From positions 248,001-312,000 of the forward strand of contig NZ_LGCN01000001.1 in the NCBI RefSeq assembly GCF_001279005.1: 64,000 nt of DNA, in the 5' to 3' direction. Under the pieces are notes generated by a model. That model was not told the origin of the DNA. It searched no databases and was given only the letters and a program-made list of their open reading frames with translations. Of the stretch, positions 58,651 through 64,000 are shown piece after piece (the first letter of the stretch is position 1; each line of letters begins with the position of its first letter). Both the position numbers and the translations under genes were made by a program. This DNA comes from Streptomyces caelestis (GTDB lineage: Bacteria; Actinomycetota; Actinomycetes; Streptomycetales; Streptomycetaceae).

Positions 58651-59696
58651 GCACGACCCCTTCCAATCGCGGCCGGAGAAACCGGACGCACTCCAACACC
58701 TCTCAGGGCGAACCGCCCCAGACCGCGGAGGCGGAGAGCGGAGTCCCGGACGACGAGACGCAGCTGCGTCGCCTCTTGTCCCGCATCGGTGTCCGGCCCC
58801 TCGGTCACGCCGAGCAGCCCGTCGACGAGGAGCCCGAGCCGGCCGCGGCCCGCCCCGAGCAGGAACTGACGTCCGCCGGTGCCACCCGTCGGATCTCGAT
58901 GTCGCCCGGCGGCCGGCTGCCCGTGCCCGGGCAGACCATCGACCTCACGGACATCCCCGAGCAGCAGGCCCCGGCCGACGAGCCGATGCCCGCAGAGGGC
59001 CAGGACGCCACGCCTGAGCCGGCCGGGCCCGCAGAGGCGCAGCCCGCGGGTGAGCCGGTGAAGAGGGTGTGGCCACCTCGTGATCCCTGGCGTCGACACA
59101 AGGACGACGACCAGGCCGAGGGCGCGGCCGCCTCGGACGCGGACGAAGACCTCCCGGAGCCGGAGGGCGACGAGCCCGACTGGTTCCGCGTACAGAAGAC
59201 CGCCGCTCTGCAGGCACCAGACCCGGACACGTACGAGGTGCATCACCACTACTACGGCACAGGCCAGGAGCCGCCGGCACGCGCAGGGGAGGGGACCGGC
59301 CCCGGCCGCAACCGCAGCTCTCTCACCGCCTGGTGGGTGTCGCTCACCCCGTTGCAGCGGTTCATCCTCCACAACGGAGCGGCCGCGACCGTCGGCGCCT
59401 GGAGCTGGGGTTTGTTCACCGCCCAGTGGAACACCGGCCTGCCCCAGTGGACGCTCGCCGTCATGCACGACGCTGCCGCCAGCAGCAACGAGCCCACCAC
59501 TCCGTTCATCGTCGGCGGCGGCGTGATGCTGATCGCCGCGGTTGCCGGCGGCGCCATCACCGCCTTCGTGGAGAAGTGGCTGTACCGCCTGCCCTCGTTC
59601 TGCGCCGCCGTCCGCTTCCTCACCCACATCCCGGTCGCCTCCGCCGGCATTGCCGTCCTGCTGTTCCTGCCCTCCACCTTTGAAGGACACCCGTGA
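58647..59696 (+). CDS. Membrane protein with a long acidic N-terminal domain
   Basis: 349 aa from GTG with AGAGGTGAG upstream. Residues 1-215 are disordered and rich in E, D, P and A. Three membrane segments follow (FILHNGAAATVGAWSWGLF, PFIVGGGVMLIAAVAGGAITAFV, VASAGIAVLLFLPSTF). The part between (RVQKTAALQAPDPDTYEVHHHYYG) contains a His-rich turn. The topology resembles SpdB-type spread proteins. It overlaps the next gene by 4 nt. Confidence 0.7.
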   Translation: MSTTPSNRGRRNRTHSNTSQGEPPQTAEAESGVPDDETQLRRLLSRIGVRPLGHAEQPVDEEPEPAAARPEQELTSAGATRRISMSPGGRLPVPGQTIDLTDIPEQQAPADEPMPAEGQDATPEPAGPAEAQPAGEPVKRVWPPRDPWRRHKDDDQAEGAAASDADEDLPEPEGDEPDWFRVQKTAALQAPDPDTYEVHHHYYGTGQEPPARAGEGTGPGRNRSSLTAWWVSLTPLQRFILHNGAAATVGAWSWGLFTAQWNTGLPQWTLAVMHDAAASSNEPTTPFIVGGGVMLIAAVAGGAITAFVEKWLYRLPSFCAAVRFLTHIPVASAGIAVLLFLPSTFEGHP

Positions 59697-60133
59697 CCAC
59701 CCCGCTCGCCGCCGCGGCCGGAACCAGCGCCCTCGGCCCGATGTCCGCCACCGCCGTCAGCATCATCCTGATCGTCACCCTCATCTACGGCATCTGGGGC
59801 AAGGGGAAGAAGAAGCTGGCCCGAGGCCCCGCCCAGGCCATCGGCTTCTTCGCCGAGCTCGCCTTCCTGCGCGCCGACAGCTGGCCCCACGACCTCGGCA
59901 TCGCCGTCCAGGACATCCCGCGCCAGGTCGCCGCGAACCCAGACCTGGGATCCATCGGCATGACTGCCGTGGTGATCATCCTGCTTGTGCTGTCCGCCTT
60001 CGCCCCCATCGTGCCGTTCACCGGTGCCCTGTGGGGAATGCTTACCGCGGCCGCCATGGCCGCCGCGCAGGGCTCCATCTGGCGGGCGGTCATCTCCGTC
60101 GCCACCGCCGCACTGTCCCTGGTGGGCGCATGA
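59693..60133 (+). CDS. Small multipass membrane protein
   Basis: 146 aa with three or four hydrophobic segments (AVSIILIVTLIYGIWG, GMTAVVIILLVLSAFAPIV, ALWGMLTAAAMAAAQG, AVISVATAALSLVGA) and a basic loop GKGKKKLARG. It overlaps the flanking genes (GTGA and ATGA). Likely a partner of the neighbouring spread-like proteins in the membrane. Confidence 0.7.
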   Translation: MTTPLAAAAGTSALGPMSATAVSIILIVTLIYGIWGKGKKKLARGPAQAIGFFAELAFLRADSWPHDLGIAVQDIPRQVAANPDLGSIGMTAVVIILLVLSAFAPIVPFTGALWGMLTAAAMAAAQGSIWRAVISVATAALSLVGA

Positions 60134-60951
60134 CCAGGCAGCCGGACAAGACGAGCACCACCAAGCAGGAACGGCGGAAGATCAGGCTGGAGCACATCCC
60201 GTTCGTGCGCGAGGTCCCGGTCCTGGTAAGCGCCACCATGGTCGCGCTGCGCTACGTCGGCGCCTGGCTGCGCGCCGGCGACCAGGAACGCGGCGGGTTT
60301 CTCGTCCGCCTCACCGCACTCGGCCTCGCCGGCTACGTCGCCCTGCACTTCAGCGAGAAGCACCCCGGGCTCTGGTACGTCTACAGCGCCACTGGGCTGG
60401 TCGTCGTCACGACCGTCGCCGTCCGCACCGGCCTGTCAGCCGGCCGCACAGTAGCGGACCTGGAAGCCGCACATGCCCCATCCGAGGAGGAGCCGCAGGG
60501 GAGCGACAGCGTAAACGATCATGAAATGGCGGGGGAGCGAGGCCCTGAAACGACTCCTCAGGCCACTTCGGCCGAAGCCGACGCCGCCTTCGCAGTGTTC
60601 ATTGAGCACAGCGTCGCCTTCGCCGTCCGCCAAGGCCGCAAGGGCGTCCACACCGACACCCTGCTCAAGCGGATCCACCAGGAGCACATGCTGGCCGACT
60701 GGACGGAGCCCATGCTCAGGCAGAAGTGCAAGTCCCTTGGCATCCCCGTCCGGACCCAGATGGGCATCCAGGGGAGGAACTACTTCGGTGTGCATGTCGA
60801 GAACCTCGAGCAGGCCCTCGGCAGGCCCCTGAGGATCCCCGCCCAGCTTGTCCCCGACCTCACCCCGAACGCCCCCGCCGCGCCCCCTGCCGAGCCTCCC
60901 GCTCCGCCCCCCGAAGTGGCCTTCCTCAAGGCTCCTGCAGAGGCCGACTGA
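60130..60951 (+). CDS. Membrane protein with C-terminal helix-turn-helix-like domain
   Basis: 273 aa. Two membrane segments at about residues 57-75 and 84-101 (FLVRLTALGLAGYVALHF; LWYVYSATGLVVVTTVAV). A soluble C-terminal part (150-230) looks like a winged helix (GVHTDTLLKRIHQEHMLADWTEPMLRQKCKSLGIPVRTQMGIQGRNYFGVHVENLEQAL). The final 40 residues are proline-rich. It could tether DNA to the membrane during transfer or spread. Last gene of the operon. Confidence 0.7.
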   Translation: MTRQPDKTSTTKQERRKIRLEHIPFVREVPVLVSATMVALRYVGAWLRAGDQERGGFLVRLTALGLAGYVALHFSEKHPGLWYVYSATGLVVVTTVAVRTGLSAGRTVADLEAAHAPSEEEPQGSDSVNDHEMAGERGPETTPQATSAEADAAFAVFIEHSVAFAVRQGRKGVHTDTLLKRIHQEHMLADWTEPMLRQKCKSLGIPVRTQMGIQGRNYFGVHVENLEQALGRPLRIPAQLVPDLTPNAPAAPPAEPPAPPPEVAFLKAPAEAD

Positions 60952-60957
60952 ACCATC

Positions 60958-61003
60958 CGCCCGGGAGCTCCCTCGGCCGCCGGCCAGAGGGGGCTCCCGG
61001 GCG
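60958..61003. terminator. Terminator of the whiB-spread operon
   Basis: CGCCCGGGAGC (60958-60968) and GCTCCCGGGCG (60993-61003), with GGCC and CGGCC pairing inside, 7 nt past the stop. Confidence 0.75.
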
Positions 61004-61060
61004 TCCGCAAATGTCCTCCGGCCGGCTGCCACTCCCCTCCCCCACAGGGGCTCGACCAGC

Positions 61061-61136
61061 CATCTATCGGTCACATCTACGACCGCCTGACCTGCGGATC
61101 TACCCCAACGCTAGATGCATCTATCACCCCCATCTA
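61061..61136. repeat. Clustered CATCTA repeats
   Basis: CATCTA occurs at 61061, 61074, 61118 and 61131, GATCTA at 61097 and the inverse TAGATG at 61112. TAGATGCATCTA (61112-61123) is a perfect palindrome. Two pairs are spaced 13 bp apart. It may be an operator for the small gene at 61226. The A/T-rich words stand out in this region. Confidence 0.5.
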
Positions 61137-61225
61137 CCGTGCCCTATCAGCCTGTTCCCGTCCCGTAGAGCGCGGCCGCCCGGTACCGTCGAACCACACC
61201 CGCAAGACCAGTGGAGGGGTCCGCG

Positions 61226-61462
61226 ATGGCATGGCGGTACGAGTGCGGCCCGTGCGGGGTCACGACAGGATGGCTGCCGAAGGATCAGGCCTCCGCCAAG
61301 CGGGACGAACATCGGAACACCGTCCACCCCGGCATGACCCCAACGGCCGAGGTGTTCGAGTCCAACGCCAAGTCGATCGCTAAGGATCCGGCCGCCCTGC
61401 GCATGTGGGCGGCCATCGCCGTCGTCTGTCTGCTCGCCTGGATCATCCAGACCATGCACTGA
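61226..61462 (+). CDS. Small zinc-finger membrane protein
   Basis: 78 aa from ATG 61226 with GGAGGGG upstream. The N-terminus has CGPCGVTTGWLPKDQASAKRDEHRNTVH, a C2H2-like arrangement (two cysteines then two histidines). A single C-terminal membrane segment follows (MWAAIAVVCLLAWIIQTM). Small proteins of this kind are common in Streptomyces plasmids; the function is unknown. Confidence 0.65.
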   Translation: MAWRYECGPCGVTTGWLPKDQASAKRDEHRNTVHPGMTPTAEVFESNAKSIAKDPAALRMWAAIAVVCLLAWIIQTMH

Positions 61463-61550
61463 CGCACGATCGTCCAGCCGCACTCCCAGGGCCACGGCTG
61501 CTCCAACCAACACCTCGCAGCGCGAGCTGGCCTACCCCCTCAACTCGATG

Positions 61551-61579
61551 TTGCTTATTAGTATTTCAATATGTACTGT
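61551..61579 (+). promoter_or_regulatory. P1 promoter, copy 8 (rightward)
   Basis: TTGCTT (61551-61556), 17-nt spacer ending TTTCAATATG, TACTGT (61574-61579). It is the only copy on this strand and stands 30 nt before P2 copy E. Confidence 0.8.
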
Positions 61580-61608
61580 GGTGGTCGCGGAGAAAGTTCC
61601 GCCTCTGT

Positions 61609-61642
61609 GTCACACGCCGCTCGCGCACAACACCTGTAGCAG
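61609..61642 (+). promoter_or_regulatory. P2 element, copy E (rightward)
   Basis: GTCACAC (61609-61615), 16 nt, ACCTGTAGCAG (61632-61642), with GAGAAAGTTCC upstream. It lies 34 nt before the lipoprotein start. Confidence 0.8.
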
Positions 61643-61675
61643 ACGAGCGCACCCACACACCTCCTGGAGCCCAAC

Positions 61676-62254
61676 GTGCCCACGCCCCGCACCCTGATGA
61701 TCGGAACCGCCCTCGCGAGTACCGCCCTCATCATCACCGGCTGCACCAACAGTCCCATCAAGCACGGCGAGGTCATCGACAAGCGCGGCTACGCCGGTTC
61801 CTGGATCCCCGAGTACGAGGACGTGTACCGCCAGGACTGCTCGACCATCCGCACCAGCTCGTTCACCACCACCGCCTTCGCGGGCCGCAGCAGCGGCTCC
61901 AGCGGCAGCAAGTCCAGCGGCGGCAAGTCCAGCTCGTCGGGCAGTACCGGCAAGAAGAACAACGACACCAACCCCGACGGCTCCGGAGGTTCGTCCGGCG
62001 GCACCCCGCCCGGCAAGCCCCTCACAAACGGGGGCACCTCCGGCACCACCCAGCCCGGATCGTCCGGCTCGACCACCGACGGCAGCAGCCAGTCCACCAA
62101 GCAGTGCCAGCGCCACCACGTCGGCCGGAAGCAGACCGGTCAGCACTGGCAGCCGGGCAAGTGGGAGCTCCAGCTCCGCGACGGCGACCGAACCGGCTGG
62201 ATCACGGTCTCCGAGACCACCTACAACGACACCGATCTCCACGACCGCATCTGA
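61676..62254 (+). CDS. Lipoprotein with a Ser/Gly-rich linker
   Basis: 192 aa from GTG 61676. A signal peptide (TLMIGTALASTALIIT) ends at a lipobox with C23 (IITGC), so the mature protein is anchored on the outer face of the membrane. Residues 70-140 are a low-complexity Ser/Gly/Lys/Thr linker. The C-terminal 50 residues form a small domain (GQHWQPGKWELQLRDGDRTGWITVSETTYND). Cysteines at about 55 and 143 may pair. Control by tandem P1 and P2 ties it to transfer; a surface or entry exclusion role is possible but inferred. Confidence 0.75.
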   Translation: MPTPRTLMIGTALASTALIITGCTNSPIKHGEVIDKRGYAGSWIPEYEDVYRQDCSTIRTSSFTTTAFAGRSSGSSGSKSSGGKSSSSGSTGKKNNDTNPDGSGGSSGGTPPGKPLTNGGTSGTTQPGSSGSTTDGSSQSTKQCQRHHVGRKQTGQHWQPGKWELQLRDGDRTGWITVSETTYNDTDLHDRI

Positions 62255-62283
62255 CCCCCCCGAGACCCAGAGGGAGATCTGTC

Positions 62284-62808
62284 ATGCCCGGTGCACCCGA
62301 GTACACCCCCTACAGCATCTACATGCTGGAGCCGCACGCTGAGTATGCGACCGCCGAGAACGGCCACATCCCGATCGAAGCCATCGCCGAGCGCGTCTAC
62401 GGCAAGCCGTACAACTCGCTGCGCGGTTGCCAGCGGGACGACGAGCACATCCCCAATGACAGCGTGAAGCTGTACGAACTCACCTCCGAGGGGGACTACG
62501 AGGAGGCGCTCGACCAGTTCGATGAGGCGAGGGTGTACTTGGGCTGGGACTCCGGTCTCGGTGAGGTCGTTTACAAGACCGGCATGACCGAGCTGGACTA
62601 CTGGCTGAGCATTCGCGTCGCTGACGAGAACACGCCCGCCACTGTCGAGGCGAACCCGCCCGATACGCAAGACCTTGAGAACACCGTGTTCGAGAGCCGA
62701 TTCTTCGCCGATCGCGCCTTCTCCCCGTCGCTGAACCTGATCCTCGCCGATCTCATCCGCCGCAGCGAACTCCCGCGCGGTAACTACCTGTTCCGGCACT
62801 GGTGGTGA
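62284..62808 (+). CDS. Hypothetical acidic protein, 174 aa
   Basis: ATG with GGGAGATCT upstream, 30 nt after the lipoprotein stop and probably in the same transcript. Acidic and soluble (GCQRDDEHIPNDSVKLYELTSEGDYEEALDQFDEARVYLGW). The C-terminus reads SLNLILADLIRRSELPRGNYLFRHWW. Not recognised. Confidence 0.65.
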   Translation: MPGAPEYTPYSIYMLEPHAEYATAENGHIPIEAIAERVYGKPYNSLRGCQRDDEHIPNDSVKLYELTSEGDYEEALDQFDEARVYLGWDSGLGEVVYKTGMTELDYWLSIRVADENTPATVEANPPDTQDLENTVFESRFFADRAFSPSLNLILADLIRRSELPRGNYLFRHWW

Positions 62809-62930
62809 TCGAAGCGACACGAAAACCGACGCCAAAGAGCCCCGACGAGGCCCACCAGGCCCTCTTCCCTGGCGATCCGCTGCCACGCGACCAGTTACCC
62901 ACCCCAACACACCCGCCCCCGACGACCTCC

Positions 62931-62962
62931 GATGCGGGGCCACCACCCGGTGGCCCCGCATC
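62931..62962. terminator. Terminator of the lipoprotein operon
   Basis: GATGCGGGGCCACC (62931-62944), loop ACCC, exact complement 62949-62962. Confidence 0.75.
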
Positions 62963-63052
62963 ATCCAGTGGGAGACACCAGATGCACGCCTTCGTTCTCG
63001 GAACCATCTCGGAGCCGCCGTCACCCTGCTCGCTCTCGCCCTGAGCCGGCGC

Positions 63053-63247
63053 ATGACCCGGAAACCGCACTGCCCCTGGTGCGCCACAGCCTCGTCCTGG
63101 CCCACCTCCCAGCATGACGCCCTGCACTGCCGCGGCTACGTACAAGAACGCCGCCCCGAGCGCCGCCGCGACATCGCACACGGACGACCGGTTCCCCAGC
63201 CCAACCCCTGGGGCCACGCGCACCTCCTCGACGAAGAACGACGCTAG
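63053..63247 (+). CDS. Small zinc-knuckle protein
   Basis: 64 aa; ATG at 63053 without a strong ribosome site. The sequence has HCPWCATASSWPTSQHDALHC, a CxxC pair followed by His and Cys, a probable zinc site, then an arginine-rich region (ERRPERRRDIAHGR). Function unknown. Confidence 0.5.
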   Translation: MTRKPHCPWCATASSWPTSQHDALHCRGYVQERRPERRRDIAHGRPVPQPNPWGHAHLLDEERR

Positions 63248-63377
63248 CCACAGCGCAAGCCCCCGACCGAGCACACCCCTGCGCCGCGCCATCGTGACCT
63301 CGCCCGCAGCACACCCAAGGCCGCAGGCTGACCAAACCTCACTCACCCGCGACCAGTCACCCTGAAGGGGAAGCCCT

Positions 63378-64000
63378 ATGCCCGTCGGCCACCACCCCGA
63401 ACACGCCGTAAAGGCGTACTGGGATGAACGCCCGTCCATCGCCCGCCTCATCCTCGAAGCACGGTCGGCGCACTATCGCCTCACCGATGTCCTCGAACAC
63501 GACCCCGACCACAACGGCGTCCCCGCCCTGCGCCGCCTCAAGCTCCTGCACGCCGGCGCGCTCGTCGACATCCTTGCCCTGCGCACCCGAGACACCGACC
63601 TCTACGAAGCCGCCCGCGACCACGGCGCCCTCCTCCGCGAGGTCGACGGCCTGGCCCTCAACGACCATCCCCACAACGGCCTCAACCACCTACGAGCCCA
63701 ATACGCCCGACTCCACCACCACACCCACGGCGACGCATGCCGAGCGTCCCAAGCCACTGACGACTCTCTGCCGCCCCAACGCACGTTCCGCCGATCCGGC
63801 CCCCGGCTGGTTCGCCAAATGCTCGACACCTACGCCTGGGCCAACCTCGGCCGCACTCCCCGATTCCCCGCCGTCGACGTCGCCAGCGAACAGCGGCTAC
63901 ACATCATGACCCGCGGACTCCTCCTCGACTGGGCCGCCACCGCGGCCCCGACCGACAACGCCACGGCGGCGGCCGCGGCCAACGCAGGCCACGCCCTGCG
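63378..64000 (+). CDS. Hypothetical protein, cut by the window end
   Basis: ATG 63378 with GAAGGGGAAG upstream. The frame stays open for at least 207 codons to the end of the window. It begins MPVGHHPEHAVKAYWDERPS and is helical and histidine-rich (LEHDPDHNGVPALRRLKLLHAGALVDILALRTRDTDLYEAARDHG). Third positions are strongly GC-rich (mostly C), supporting coding. No family recognised. Confidence 0.7.
   Translation, partial: MPVGHHPEHAVKAYWDERPSIARLILEARSAHYRLTDVLEHDPDHNGVPALRRLKLLHAGALVDILALRTRDTDLYEAARDHGALLREVDGLALNDHPHNGLNHLRAQYARLHHHTHGDACRASQATDDSLPPQRTFRRSGPRLVRQMLDTYAWANLGRTPRFPAVDVASEQRLHIMTRGLLLDWAATAAPTDNATAAAAANAGHAL

Noticed and set aside
62802..63044. An 80-aa rightward frame overlapping the end of 62284-62808
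   Set aside because: It runs through a perfect 14-bp hairpin that looks like the operon terminator, and is proline/serine-rich without domain features.

Overview
This is a 64-kb stretch of very GC-rich DNA whose codon use and gene families (WhiB-like protein, HupS-type HU with a lysine-rich tail, DUF2637 membrane protein, a TTA codon, an IS21 element) point to Streptomyces or a close relative. A type IV secretion/transfer cluster, a ParB-like protein, a double winged-helix Rep-like protein beside more than twenty iteron-like repeats, a HicA-type toxin and the absence of chromosomal housekeeping genes make it most likely part of a large conjugative plasmid. No relaxase of a classical MOB family, no ParA and no integrase is recognisable in the window.

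Layout. (1) 1-2954: an IS21-family element, istA-istB plus a third overlapping gene for a multi-zinc-ribbon protein. (2) 3173-25367: a leftward-transcribed accessory region of about 27 mostly unknown genes. Recognisable products are a DUF4007 (SspB-like) protein, a PAPS-reductase-like PP-loop protein, two N6-methylase-fold proteins (one without its catalytic NPPY motif), a GNAT acetyltransferase, a HU protein, an array of helix-turn-helix modules, a GP88-family protein and an SprT-like HEXXH protein. One rightward gene is a fusion of ADP-ribosylglycohydrolase and dual-specificity phosphatase. Nearly all leftward operons start at copies of one promoter, called P1 here: TTGC(T/G)T, exactly 17 nt with TTTCAATGTG at its end, then TACTGT. 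Seven copies lie in this region and one at 61.55 kb.

(3) 25382-47018: three leftward operons. One encodes a small protein, an 868-aa protein with a PI3/4-kinase or HipA-like domain and a 751-aa unknown protein; the last two share the N-terminus MGTGSKSSHxSYAV. The second encodes a membrane protein, a VirD4/TraG-like coupling ATPase, a replication-relaxation protein, a ParB-like protein and a DUF4417-like protein. The third is the T4SS proper: TcpC/VirB8-like, a VirB2-like pilin candidate, a VirB3-like protein, VirB4, VirB6/TrbL-like, a second VirB8-like protein and a triple-domain peptidoglycan hydrolase. Each operon begins at a copy of a second element, P2: GTCACAC, exactly 16 nt, ACCTGTAGCAG. 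P2 also precedes the rep-like gene and a lipoprotein gene at 61.6 kb, where P1 and P2 stand in tandem. A plasmid-encoded sigma-factor-like gene (47191-48141) lies just upstream of the T4SS operon and is a candidate reader of P2.

(4) 48.2-54.3 kb: the repeat locus, with GGTCAAGGGG iterons, four related palindromes, CCACTGAGTGG-type repeats and a 150-bp direct duplication. It surrounds a DNA-binding protein gene, a HicA-like gene and the rep-like gene, and is the best candidate for a replication origin or partition site. (5) 55.0-61.0 kb: a GntR/HutC regulator facing, across a 35-bp palindromic operator, a rightward overlapping operon (WhiB-like, a TTA-containing small gene, DUF2637/spread-like and three more membrane or small proteins). 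(6) 61.0-64.0 kb: small rightward genes including the P1-P2 controlled lipoprotein and a gene cut by the window end.

Working model (inference): P2 sets up the transfer and replication state, the co-regulated kinase and its partner may be effectors or structural partners of the transfer apparatus, and P1 controls an early or recipient-side set rich in DNA-modifying and DNA-binding proteins.
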